Shown one piece after another: positions 1 to 11,761 of a stretch of 64,000 nucleotides of DNA (the first letter of the stretch is position 1; each line of letters opens with the position of its first letter). Made by a program: the position numbers and the translations under genes. This stretch comes from Timema cristinae (taxonomy: Eukaryota; Arthropoda; Insecta; Phasmatodea; Timematidae). The notes under the pieces were generated by a model. The model was given only the letters and a program-made list of their open reading frames with translations, was not told the origin of the DNA and made no database searches. The stretch lies in contig JBCFYV010000001.1 in NCBI GenBank assembly GCA_039000515.1, positions 65,167,729-65,231,728 of the forward strand, read 5' to 3'.

Positions 1-843
1 ACAAAGTTAATATGTTTGAATGAAATCAAACACAATTTTAACTAAAGTAACCCTCATTCTAAATAAACTCAATTGTTTAATGTAATTTTATTCTCAAACC
101 TATGACCGTATTTTAAGTTGGAGTGAAAACTGGAGTTCAAATATTCCTTTTTTGAATTAAATTTTCCAAGAGACTAACCAGTTTTAAAGCTCTATGGAAA
201 TGTTTTTATGTGCTATATGATCCTTGAAAAATGAACTTTTAAGTCAAATATCCCAAATGTTCAATAACTTTTTGTTTACTACAGTTTTTATTTTAACCCC
301 TTTAAATAATATTTTAGGCAAATATCAAAGCATATATTTCATTTAATCCCTTAAATTTGCACCAAGGATAATAAATTTATCTGAGCGCAATATATTTGTC
401 AATATATATAAGTTTTTTCTTTTTATGGAATTTCAATTAATACAATTATATTATATCATCCAAAACTAGTATAAATATTATATTGAATATTTGTGCAATA
501 AAAGCTACAGACATGAAAAATGGCAATATTTTTCTTTGTTAAAGAATAACGTAATTTTACACTTACATTAAAATGTTTGTTAATTTCAATTTTTGAGATT
601 CTCTTTTGGCTTTTAAACCCCCATCTCTTGCATAGGCCCCCCACACAGCTTATGACAACTCAACAGCTTGTGTGTGACATGGATAACAAGGAAAGACTAC
701 TGATAGTTTGTGCTGTAGGTGTTATAAACAGTCTTAGTTCTTTCACTAATATTCTTGGTTATTGGTGGCTCTGTTACTTTGATGGCGTACCAAGCGATCA
801 AATCAATTGTAGAGCTTGCTTTCAGTAGTCCACATGGACCCAT
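1..843. other. AT-rich flank, no gene recognised
   Basis: This stretch is AT-rich non-coding sequence. An open frame at 577-828 (+) has no recognisable motif and no convincing splice or start context, and I do not call it. The last bases run directly into the first minisatellite unit. Confidence 0.5.
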
Positions 844-3800
844 CTCCACACACGTCTGTGTTTGTCAGGTATCAAGCACAGATCTCACACACGTCTGTGT
901 TTGTCAGGTATCAAGCACAGATCTCACACACGTCTGTGTTTGTCAGGTATCAAGCACAGCTCACACACGTCTGTGTTTGTCAGGTATCAAGCACAGCTCT
1001 CACACACATCTGTGTTTGTCAGGTATCAAGCACAGATCTCACACACGTCTGTGTTTGTCAGGTATCAAGCACAGCTCTCACACACATCATCTGTTTGTCA
1101 GGTATCAAGCACAGATCTCACACACGTCTGTGTTTGTCAGGTATCAAGCACAGCTCCCCACACACGTCTGTTTGTGAGTTATCAAGCACAGCTCTCACAC
1201 AATCTGTGTTTGTCAAGTATCAAGCACAGCTCTCACACACATCTGTGTTTGTCAAGTATCAAGCACAGCTCTCACACACGTCTGTGTTTGTCAGGTATCA
1301 AGCACAGCTCTCGCACACGTCTGTGTTTATGTCAGATATCAAGCACAGCTCTCACACACGTCTGTGTTTGTCAGGTATCAAGCACAGCTCTCGCTTACGT
1401 CTGTGTTTGTCAGTATCAAGTAGCAGTTCAACACACATCTGTTTTTGTCAGGTATCAAGACCAGCTCTTGCACACATCTGTGTTTGTCAGTTATCAAGCA
1501 CAGTTCTTGAACATGTTGTGTTTGTCAGGCTTAAGCACAGCTCTTGCACAGATCTATGTTTGTCAGTTATCAAGCACAGCTCTGCACACGTCTGTGTTTG
1601 TCAGTTATCAAGCACAGCTCTCACTTATGTTTGTTTGTCAGGTATCAAGCACAGCTCTCACACATGTCTGTGTTTGTCAGGTATCAAGCACAGCTCTCAC
1701 ACATGTCTGTGTTTTATCAGGTATCAAGCACAGCTCTGCACATGTCTGTGTTTGTCAGGTATCAAGCACAGCTCTCACATACGTCTGTGTTTGACAGGTA
1801 TCAAGCACAGCTCTCGCATATGTCTGTGTTTGTCAGGTATCAAGCACAGCTCCCATATGTCTGTGTTTGTCAGGTATCAAGAACAACTCTCACTTGTGTC
1901 TTTGTTTGTCAGATATCAAGCACAGCTCTCACACATGTCTGTGTTTGTAAGTTATCAAGCACAGTTCTCGCATATGTCTGTGTTTGTCAGGTATCAAGCA
2001 CAGCTCTCACTTATGTCTTTGTCAGGTATCAAGCACAGCGCTCACACACGTTTGTGTTTGTCAAATATCAAGCACAGCTTCGCACATGTCCGTGTTTGTC
2101 AGGTATCAAGCACAGCTCTCATGTCTGTGTTTGTCAGGTATCAAGCACAGCTCTCGCATATTTCTGTGTTTGCCAGGTATCAAGCACAGCTCTCACACAC
2201 GTCTGTGTTTGTCAGGTATCAAGCACACTCGCACGTGTGTATTTGTCAGGTATCAAGCACAGCTCCCGCATATGTCTGTGTTTGTCAGGTATCAAGCAAA
2301 GCTCTCACATACGTCTGTGTTTGTCAGTTATCAAGCACAGCTCTCGCATATGTCTGTGTTTGTCAGGTATCAAGCAAGCTCTTGCACACATATTTGTTTG
2401 TCAGTTATAAGCACAACTCCGCACACGTCTGTGTTTGTCAGGTATCAAGCACAGCTCTCCACACGTCTGTGTTTTCAGTATCAAGCACAGCTCTCGCACA
2501 CGTCTGTGTTTGTCAGGCCTCAAACACAGCTCTCGCACGTCTGTGTTTGTCAGGTATCAAGCATAGCTCTTGCACACATATTTGTTTGTCAGTTATAAGC
2601 ACAACTCCGCACACGTCTGTGTTTGTCAGGTATCAAGCACAGCTCCGCACACGTCTGTGTTTGTCAGGTATCAAGCACAGCTCTCGCACACGTCTGTGTT
2701 TGTCAGGTATCAAGCACAGCTCTCGCACAGTCTGTGTGTATTAGGCATCAAACACAGCTCTTGCAATGTCTGTGTTTGTCAGGTATCAAGCACATCTCTC
2801 ACATACGTCTGTGTTTGCCAGGTATCAAGCACAGCTCTCGCATAGTCTGTGTTTGTCAGGTATCAAGCACAGCTCCACATAGTCTGTTTGTCAGGTATCA
2901 AACACAGCTCTCACTATGTCTTTGTTGTCAGGTATCAAACACGTCTGTGTTTATCAGGTATCAAGCATAGCTCTTGCAAAATCTTGTTTGTCAGTTATCA
3001 AGCACAACTCCGCACACGTCTGTGTTTGTCAGGTATCAAGCACAGCGCTTTCACATACGTCTGTTTGTAAGTTATCAAGCACAGCTCTCAGAAACATCTG
3101 TTTTGTCAGGTATCAAGCACAGCTCTCGCATACGTCTGTGTATGTGAGTTATTAAGCACAGCTCCACACACTTCTGTGTTTGTCAGGTTCAAGCACAGCT
3201 CCACACTGTTTGTGTTTGTATGTTTTTGTCAGCTATCAATCACAGCTCTCGTACACGTCTGTTTGTTAGGTATCAAGCAGAGCTCTCGCATATGTATGTG
3301 TTTTTCAAGTATCAAGCACAACTCTCACACATGTCTGTGATTGTCAGGTGTCAAGCACAGCTCTCACACACGTCTGTGTTTGTCAGGTATCAAGCACAGC
3401 TCTCGCATAAGTCTGTGTTTGTCAGTTATCAAAACACACACTCTCACGTCTGTATTTGTCAGGTATCAAGTCACTGACTCTCGCATATGTCTGTGTTTGC
3501 CAGGTATGCAAGCAAATACTCTTCACACACGTCTTGTTTGTCAGTTATCAAGCACACTCCACCACATCTTGTGTTTGTCAAGTTAAAGCACAGCTTCACA
3601 AAGATCTGTATTTTTCAGTATCAAGCACAACTCTCACATTCGTTTGGTTGTACAGTATCAACACAGTGTCGTGAAACAACTCCTCTTTTTGTCAGGTTAT
3701 CAAGCACAGCTCTCGCAAATGTCTGTGTTTGTCAGGTATCTAGCACAAGCTCTCAATACGTCTGTGTTTGTCAGGTATCAATCACAGTCTCGCACATGTT

Positions 3801-6655
3801 CTGTTTGTCAGTATCAAGCATAGTCTTGCAGACATCTTTGTTGTCAGTATCATAGCCAGACTCTGCACACGTCTGGTTTGTCAGGTATCAAGCACAGCTC
3901 TCGCACATCTGGTGCAGTTTGTCAATATCAAGCACATAGCTTTTGCACACACTTTGTGTTTGTCAGGTATCAAGCACAGCTCTCCACACGTCTGTTTGTC
4001 AGGTATCAAGCATCGTCTCGACAATAAGTTGTGTTTGTCAAGTATCACAGCACAGCTCTTTGCACATACAGTCATGTGTTTGTCAGGTATCAAGCACAGC
4101 TCTCACATACGTCTGTGTTGTGTCAGATATCAAGCAGTGCAAAGCTTCACAGCTCTGTTCTGTGTTTGTCAGGTATCAAGCACAGACTACTCGCACAGTA
4201 TCTGGTTCAGTCAGGTTTCAATCAACAACTTGCATACTAGCTGTGTTTCAGGTATCAAGCACAGCTCTCGCACATCGTGTTCTGTGTTATTCAGTATCCA
4301 AGCACGTCACACACAGTCTTGTTTTGTCAGGTATCAAGCACAGCTCTCGCAATACGTCTGTTGTTTTCAGTTATTCAAGCAACAGCACTCTACCACATAG
4401 TCTGTGTTTGTCAGGTATCAAGCACAGACTCTTCACACTGTCTTGTTTTTCAGTCATCAACACAGCTCTCGCATGTCTGTGTTTGCCAGGTATCAAGCAC
4501 ACTCTCACACACGTCTGTGTTTGTCAGTATCAAGCATAGCTCCACACGTCTGTGTTTGTCAAGTATCTAGACAGCTCTCATATGTCTTGTTTGCAGGTAT
4601 AAGCACAGCTCCCACACGTCTGTGTTTGTCAGTATCAACACAGCTCTCGCATATTCTGTGTTGCAGATCAGCACAGCTCTCACACGTCTGTGTTTGTCAG
4701 GTATCAACACACCCCACGTCTGTGTTTGTCAGTATCAAGCACAGCTCCCAAGTCGTTTTGTCAGTATCAAGCACAGCTCCCAGTTGTGTTTGTCAGTTAT
4801 CAGCACAGCCCCATGTTGTTTGTCAGGTATCAAGCAAGCTCTCAATTTGTTTGTCAGTTATCAAGCACAACTCCACACAGTCTGTGTTTGTCAGGTATCA
4901 AGCACAGCTCTCCACGTCTGTGTTTGCAGTATCAAGCACAGCTCTCGAACAGTCTTGTTTGTCAGGATCAAGACAGCTCCAATGTCTGTGTTTGTCAGGT
5001 ATCAAGCAAGCTCTCAATCTTTGTTTGTAGTTATCAAGCACATCTCCACATGTCTGTGTTTGTCAGTATCAAGCACAGCCTCACACGTCTGTGTTTGCAG
5101 TATCAAGCACTCCAAAGTCTGTGTTTGTCAGTATCAAGCACAGCTCCCAAGTCTTGTTTGTCAGTATCAAGCACAGCTCTCACATACGTCTGTTTGCAGG
5201 TATCAACACACTTCGCAATGTCTGTTTGTCAGGTATCAAACACCCCACTCTGTGTTTGTCAGTATCAAGCAACTCTCGCAAGTCTGTGTTTGCAGTATCA
5301 GCACACTCTCCAACGTCTGTGTTTGTCAGGTATCAAGCACAATCTTCACACAGTCTAGTATAGCAACTTACATCTGTGAGGTTAAGCCACTTCATCTTTT
5401 TTCGTTAAGCAGCTCTAAGTTGTTGTCAGTACAAGCAACTAAACTTGGTTTGTCAGGTATCAACACGCTCTGCATCTGTTTGTCAGTTAACACTCCAAAT
5501 TTGTTTCATTATCAGCACACTCAATGTGTTGTCAGGTTCAAAGTCGCACTGGTTTGTAGTACAAGCACACTCACGTGTGTTTGCGTATCACACACTTCCA
5601 AGTTGTTTGTCGGTATCAAAAGTCATATTGTTAGTATCACAGTCTCGCAAGTTTTCAGTATCAAGCATCACACTTGTAGTATAGACAGCTCACTCTTGTT
5701 TCAGGTATACACATCAGTGTTTTCGTATAAAACTCCCAATTGTTGTATCACAAGTCGCTTGTTGATTAAGCACAGCTTCACATTGTGTTTTCATTCACAA
5801 CTACATCGTGTTTCAGGTATCAGCCGCCCCACGTCTGGTTTCAGGTATAGCAAGCTCCTTTGTGGTCAGTATAACACAGCCAATGTGTTAGTATAAGCAG
5901 CTCCCATCGTTGTGTTTTCAGTATCAAGACTCCTTGTTTTCAGTAGCAGCTCAAAGTGTGTTGTAGTATCACACAGTCCGCAGCGTGTTCGTATCAAGCA
6001 TACAAGCACAGCTCCCCACACGTCTGTGTTTGCCAGGTATCAAGCAAAGTCTCGCACACGTCTGTGTTTGTCAGGTATCAAGCACAGCTCCAATCTTGTT
6101 TGTCAGTATCAAGCACAGCTCTCACACGTCTGTTTGTCAGGTATCAAGCACAGCTCTCGCACACGTCTGTGTTTGTCAGGTATCAAGCACAGCTCTCGCA
6201 TATGTCTGTGTTTGTCAGGTATCAAGCACAGCTCCACACGTCTGTGTTAGTCAGGTATCAAGCACAGATCTTGCACACGTCTCTGTTTGTCATATATCAA
6301 GCACAGCTCTTTCACACGTCTTTGTTTGTCAGGTATCAAGCACAGCTCTCGCACTCGTTTGTGTTTGTCAGTTATCAAGCACAGCTCTTGTACACATCTG
6401 TGTTTGTCATGTATCAAGCACAGCTCCACACACGTCTGTGTTTGTCAGTTATCAAGCACAGCTCTCACACATGTCTGTGTTTGTCAGTTATCAAGCTCAC
6501 TCTCACACATGCCTGTGTTTGTCAGTTAATCAAGCACACCTCCACACATGTCTGTGTTTGTCAGGTATCAAGCACACTCCACACATGCCTGTGTTTGTCA
6601 GTTATCAAGCACAGCTTTCACACATGTCTGTGTTTTTCAGGTATCAAGCACAGCA
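844..6655. repeat. 39-bp minisatellite array (about 150 units)
   Basis: A tandem array of a 39-bp unit whose core reads GTTTGTCAGGTATCAAGCAC, preceded by CACACGTCTGT. Units are near-identical from about 844 to 3,450 and again from 6,000 to 6,655, but between about 3,500 and 6,000 they carry many one- and two-base losses and become hard to follow around 5.35-5.95 kb. Because 39 is a multiple of three and the unit contains no stop in any forward frame, all three plus frames stay open for hundreds of codons (for example 816-2,744). These are repeat artefacts rather than genes. The reverse strand shows only short open stretches. Confidence 0.95.
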
Positions 6656-7771
6656 GAAGGTTTTCAAGTGCTGCAAGGTGTTGTTTATTTGAATTACTGG
6701 ATCAATTACATTCCAAAAGTTATCTGGAAGATAATGAGAATACTTTGTAAGATTTCAAAGTGCTTTGAGCTGTATTAGATTATGGTTTCAGCTTCTTGTG
6801 GAACCTACATAAGAGTCCATACCAACAGACAATTTCCAATAAGTATTCTTGCTCTGTCAATTGAAAAGTGCCTTTTGTGTCTATACTCACTAAATAAAGT
6901 AGACTATTTTCTTTCTTCCTATCATTTTATTTACCAAACTTGGTGACAAAGAAAGGCACAAAAAAGTACTACCTATGAAAACTAAACTTCCTTCAAGACT
7001 GTACCCCCCTCTCCCCCTCACTTCTAAATTGCTTTCAGAGCCCTGAATATATAAATAATATACTTTTAGGGAGAGGTGATCGGTCACTCGAAATTTCGGC
7101 CAATAAATCGGGCATCTCAAGAACTTAGTATATAATATCATGTTAGCACTAACCTCTAATTCCTACTTTGAAAAAAATAGCGTTTAACTGATAATTATAG
7201 TTGAATTATTTCAATTCTACTAATATTAAACAAAGGTTTATTAATTGGTTATTTATTATGTTTGCTCTCAACAAAACTATGATAACATTTCTCACAAGTC
7301 TACAACATAGCGAAATCAATATTCCTATGATTTAATTTTCATTTACACATTGAGATTTTTAGGCCTTTGCTTGCAAAAACTTAATTCAAACTAGTTTTCT
7401 TTGCATTTCCTTAACCTATTATTATTAGGCATATTTTTTAAAGATATAAATAGAAAAGTACACATCAAATGAATATTAAATAGGAAACAGTCATTTTGCA
7501 TTTTGTAATTTGAAATTTAATTAGGCTGAGACAAAGTTGTTTGTAAAATGAAATGCCCGCCCAACCACCTTGCTTTAGGTCAAAATAAAAAATATATCAT
7601 ATACCGTGTGAAACTATTGTCAAGATGACACCGTAGTCACATGACTTAATGTATGAATATATGGAAGTTGTTTTATTAACTTTCAGGGTATCCACCTGCC
7701 CTGCCAATAAGAGAGTAGCTACCTATAAAATATAAGTACAATTGACACAACAAATGAATTATTGTTATCGA
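6656..7771. other. Intergenic, no gene recognised
   Basis: AT-rich sequence with scattered stops in all frames. No domain, splice pair or inverted repeat could be supported. The 6,890-7,141 (-) open frame has no recognisable feature. Confidence 0.5.
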
Positions 7772-8010
7772 TAACACCTTAGCTCAGTCTGTAGTGTGTT
7801 TGTTTAGCAAGCTAAGGGTCCCGGGTTCAATTCTCGGTATGGCCAAAAAAATGTATCATTGGTGAAATGTGGGTTTAACCTTTCTCAGTGATGAATTACT
7901 GGCTGGGGACTGGCTGTTGTGCCTGTCCTAGTCTTAAGATGGATGTAAGGCTTGTGAAGCTACGACAGGCCTAACAAGCTGATAGTGGGAAAATATATGA
8001 ATTGAATAGA
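7772..8010 (+). mobile_element. tRNA-derived SINE (Ala-like head)
   Basis: The first 73 bases (7,772-7,844) resemble a tRNA: an A-box-like CCTTAGCTCAGTCTGTAG and a B-box-like CCGGGTTCAATTCTCGG, with AGC in the anticodon-loop position preceded by TTT. The acceptor and anticodon stems do not pair well, so it is not a functional tRNA. About 160 bases of unrelated body follow. This is the usual architecture of a Pol III-transcribed SINE. The 3' end is placed approximately. Confidence 0.7.
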
Positions 8011-8955
8011 TAACTGACCTAGGCCACAGCCTGGAAATAGTAATGAATGTAAAGTATAGTTATTGATAGCAACATAGTAAAACTATCAATATGTTTTGTT
8101 CTTAACTAGGGAAACATAACTAGTATTGAGCCGGTATTAAAACCTTTGCTTTCATCTCCATTATCTTTGGTTATCACTCAAAGTGCAAGTTTATTTTTCC
8201 TCTTTCTACACTTCTTTAAAATAGATTTGTGGATATGACCTTTCTTAACATGTTTTTACTTTAGACAAACTGAGTACAAAAATAATTCTTGGACATTCAC
8301 CTAACTTAAACAGTGAAGTGACAGTAGTGGCAAAATATGAAAAGATAAAAATTAAACTCCTTTCTTAAAAATAGAAAGTAGATACAATAAATGTATTAAA
8401 TATAACCTATTATTTAATGAAACAAAGGTACCATACTATTTTATTTAAAACTACTTACTAGAGAGTTTACAGATCTTCCAAAATTTTTGATCTAGAGCAT
8501 ATTTAACATTTGCTGATAGATATTAAAAACACGTACAATCAATTACCAAAATATAAAAACAATCAGTCATTAAACATTTAAATCTCAAAAATATAAGCAA
8601 ATGAATGTACCTTTAATGGAACAATTTTAGAAAAAACTAATTTTTTTCAACATAACCAAATATAATTATGTTTTAATATCATTAAATAGTTTTTTTTAAA
8701 TCTGACTTTTAGTGATAATTTAATTGATTAGTTTAGATTAAGTGGTTTTTCTAAAACTATTAACTCTATAAGTTTTTGATTTTTTATATTTCACATAATG
8801 TTCTGTTGATTAAAATTTCTATGAATCAAGTGAGACGTATTTACTAACAAAGGCACTTTGGTGGTCACTCAGACTATATGTGCATACATACCTAAATAAT
8901 CACGCTGTTCCCTCACAGGTTAGGCAATGTCCCCCCCAAAAAACTGTGTACTTAA
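8011..8955. other. AT-rich spacer, SINE scrap near 8,855
   Basis: No gene is seen. At about 8,855-8,880 a short piece (GGTGGTCACTCAGACTATATG) resembles the head of SINE family A found at 17.4, 31.5 and 63.4 kb, but it is too short to define as a copy. Confidence 0.4.
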
Positions 8956-9440
8956 TCCTTCCTCACTAACTTTCTCCACACTTCCCTATCCTTGAAATTC
9001 CCTTCGCTTCAACAACATCCATACACCAAGTCACACATGCTCTTTTATTCTTAAAACTCTTAATGTTTGTCTTTTTCACACATTCACTAACCAAGTCTTA
9101 CCTCTTCCTTTTGATCCACACACACACTCTACCTTCATATATTTGCTTCATCACTCGATCCACACTCATACGCTCAACATTCACAAACCACTGTAACACG
9201 CTTCTTTCACATGACCTATTCAATTTGGATTCCCTTTCAAACGCACTCCTTCAGCACCCATTCATTGCTATCTCTGTCCAGACAAGTTTTTCCATAAACA
9301 TTTCTTAGATATCTCATTCCAACCACATTCACCTTGCTCTTGTGTTTCTTCTGACAAACTCACACTTCACATCCATCAGACAATGTTGGTGTGAGCACAC
9401 TTTCATATACTGCCATCTTTGCTGCATTCAGAGTTGGTTC
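8956..9440 (-). pseudogene. Non-LTR retrotransposon RT C-terminal remnant
   Basis: Read on the minus strand from about 9,430, the sequence encodes the post-palm region typical of arthropod LINE reverse transcriptases: AKMAVYESVLTPTL, then GCEV, then KVNVVGMRYLRNVYGK and DRDSNEWVLKEC. This is the block that follows the catalytic domain and contains the 'RYLR..G....DR..N..V' pattern. In-frame stops interrupt it and no catalytic YxDD motif is present, so it is a 5'-truncated, dead copy of about 480 bp. The plus-strand open frame at 9,063-9,308 is only its antisense shadow. The exact LINE clade cannot be assigned from this fragment. Confidence 0.75.
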
Positions 9441-10455
9441 AGTTTGGTTTTCTGGGGATGAAGAGGTTAGTGTTCAAATCCAAGTCGGACGTACTTAGTT
9501 ATTTTTCTCCCTAAAGGTTTGTTGGTGTTACTTTTGTTACAGGAGAATCACAGTTTATTCAACCTTGAGGTTTTCCATTCTCTTTCTTGGTAATAACTTG
9601 CTTAGCAATTGATTTAAAATTCACTCTAATTAGTCTTCTTTTTTTTAAAATCATATAGTTAATAGTGAACACAACCATAGTAACATATAGATACAAATTA
9701 CAAAAATATTTAATTGATTGTGTAGTTGAAAGTAGATCACAAACCCCCTGCACTAAATGAATAAAGAGAGGTAATTGCGGTACTTTGGGGCCAGATGGAA
9801 TCATAAACACCATTACTCTATGGATGATATTCACTCCCAACATAGCTCATTTTACATGATAGTAAATATATGTAAACATATTGAACATAAACAAGAAAGT
9901 GGTCCTCCATCTAATATTAAAACCAAGATTGAAAACGGCATAAACAAAATTATTGCCATGTAAACTGTTATCCAATAACTTAACTGTGAATAAAGTATGT
10001 CAACCTAACACATATCCACTTAAACAATAAAAGCCCTGGGAGATTTACTATGATCAATAGGATGCTTTTCTTAGAGTTGCTTCCTTGATACCTACTTTCC
10101 ATCTCACTGCCTCCATAAAGCCTACTTTTCCTTCCATTTACTCCCTTGATACCCACTTTTCCTTCTCACTGCTTAATTACTTTTATTTACCGCTGCTTCT
10201 TTAATACCCACTTTTTCAAAACACTGGATTCACCCTAACATTGATCAGGCTGATAGATCACGGGTTTTTTAGCCATCAGATGTTGACTGTAAACAGTAAT
10301 TTTCTGAACTGATAATATCACACGACTTACAACTAACTTAATTCTAGGTCAGACACAAGACTCTCAATCCTCCTTTTCTCAGACTTAGAACACTGAATAC
10401 TGCAATTTCACCTGCACAAGATTGTTCAGACATACCGGAAATGAAACCTAGGACC
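9441..10455. other. Intergenic with short imperfect tandem repeat
   Basis: No gene is recognised. Between about 10,060 and 10,215 there are about three imperfect copies of a unit containing TTGATACCCACTTT and CTCACTGC, spaced roughly 60 bp apart. The small open frames around 9,560-9,960 show no motif. Confidence 0.5.
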
Positions 10456-11495
10456 TTAGCTTAGTAGATAGATGTTGAACCAAGGTGACCCTTAGCTTAG
10501 TACATAGATGTGCTACTAGCTGAAAAAAGATGACCCTTAGCTTAGTAGATAGATGTTGAACCAAGGTGACCCTTGACTTAGTAGATAGATGTGCTACTAG
10601 CTGAAACAAGGTGACCCTTAGCTTAGTACATAGATGTGCTACTAGCTGAAAACAGGTGACCCTTAGCTTAGTAGATAGATGTTGAAACCAAGGTGACCCT
10701 TAGCTTAGTAGATAGATGTTGAACCAAGGTGACCCTTAGCTTAGTAGATAGATGTTGAACCAAGGTGACCCTTAGCTTAGTAGATAGATGTGTTGAACCA
10801 AGGCGACCCTTAGCTTAGTAGATAGATGTGCCACAGCTGAACCAAGGTGACCCTTAGCTTAGTAGATAGATGTGCCACTAGCTGAACCAAGGTGACTCTT
10901 AGCTTAGTAATAGATGTTGAACCAAGGTGACTCTTAGCTTAGTAGATAGATGTTGAACCAAGGTGACCCTTAGCTTAGTAGATAGATGTTGAACCAAGGG
11001 ACCCTTAGCTTAGTAGATAGATGTGCACTAGCTGAACCAAGAGTGACCCTTAGCTTAGTAGATAGATGTTGAACCAAGGTGACCCTTAGCTTAGTAGATA
11101 GATGTTGAACCAAGGTGACCCTTAGCTTAGTAGATGGATGTTGAACCAAGGTGACCCTTAGCTTAGTAGATAGATGTTTGAACCAAGGTGACCCTTAGCT
11201 TAGTAGATAGATGTTGAACCAAGGTGACCCTTAGCTTAGTAGATAGATGTTGAACCAAGGTGACCCTTAGCTTAGTAGATAGATGTTGAACCAAGGTGAC
11301 CCTTAGCTTAGTAGATAGATGTTGAACCAAGTGACCCTTAGCTTAGTAGATAGATTGCTACTAGCTGAACCAAGGTGACCCTTAGCTTAGTAGATAGATG
11401 TGCCACTAGATGAACCAAGGTGACCCTTAGCTTAGTAGATAGATGTTGAACCAAGCTGACCCTTAGCTTAGTAGATAGATGTTGAACCAAGGTGA
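10456..11495. repeat. 36-bp minisatellite carrying a tRNA A-box-like core
   Basis: About 28 tandem units built on CCTTAGCTTAGTAGATAGAT followed by GTTGAACCAAGGTGAC (36 bp). A longer variant of about 46 bp carries GTGCTACTAGCTGAACC in place of GTTGAACC, and the two lengths are interspersed. The TTAGCTTAGTAGA core resembles the A box of a tRNA gene, and the long form looks like a D-arm plus an anticodon arm. The array stops abruptly at the assembly gap, so its true length is unknown. Confidence 0.95.
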
Positions 11496-11595
11496 NNNNN
11501 NNNNNNNNNNNNNNNNNNNNNNNNNNNNNNNNNNNNNNNNNNNNNNNNNNNNNNNNNNNNNNNNNNNNNNNNNNNNNNNNNNNNNNNNNNNNNNN
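11496..11595. other. Assembly gap (100 N)
   Basis: Exactly 100 unknown bases, the conventional length for a gap of unknown size. The left side is minisatellite and the right side unrelated GC-rich sequence, so contiguity across the gap rests on scaffolding only. Confidence 0.98.
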
Positions 11596-11596
11596 A

Positions 11597-11651
11597 GAGC
11601 GTGCGTGCTTGAAAAATAGAACCAGTTCTATCTTTCAAGTGTGCACGCTCA
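11597..11651. repeat. GC-rich hairpin
   Basis: An inverted repeat: GAGCGTGCGTGCTTGAAA on the left is mirrored by TTTCAAGTGTGCACGCTC on the right around a short loop. It is followed to about 11,745 by clustered CGCTCGCGCGCTC-like motifs. No coding function is seen. Confidence 0.75.
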
Positions 11652-11761
11652 GTCGCTCGCGCGCTCCAGTGTGGCCACCTCCCATTACAACCAATGTGTT
11701 CTATTTTATATTTTAGTCACTCGCGCACTCGCTTGCACGCTCAATCTGGCCGTACCCTAAA

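Noticed and set aside
577..828. Possible exon or small membrane protein
   Set aside because: Hydrophobic patches exist, but there is no known motif and the frame runs into the minisatellite.
755..2744. Long plus-strand open frames (up to 642 codons) read as a repetitive protein gene
   Set aside because: All three forward frames are open because the 39-bp unit has no stops; no start context, signal peptide, splice pair or frame preference distinguishes one frame.
3768..6750. Further long open frames in the noisy part of the array
   Set aside because: Same artefact; frames switch with each small deletion and have no independent coding evidence.
7772..7844. Functional tRNA-Ala gene
   Set aside because: Box-like motifs are present but the acceptor and anticodon stems do not pair, and a SINE body follows.
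9063..9308. Plus-strand open frame of 81 codons
   Set aside because: It is antisense to a LINE reverse transcriptase remnant whose conserved motifs are clear on the minus strand.
10456..11495. CRISPR array
   Set aside because: Units are contiguous without unique spacers and the context is eukaryotic; it is a minisatellite.
11492..11716. Open frame across the N gap
   Set aside because: It consists largely of unknown bases and has no real coding evidence.
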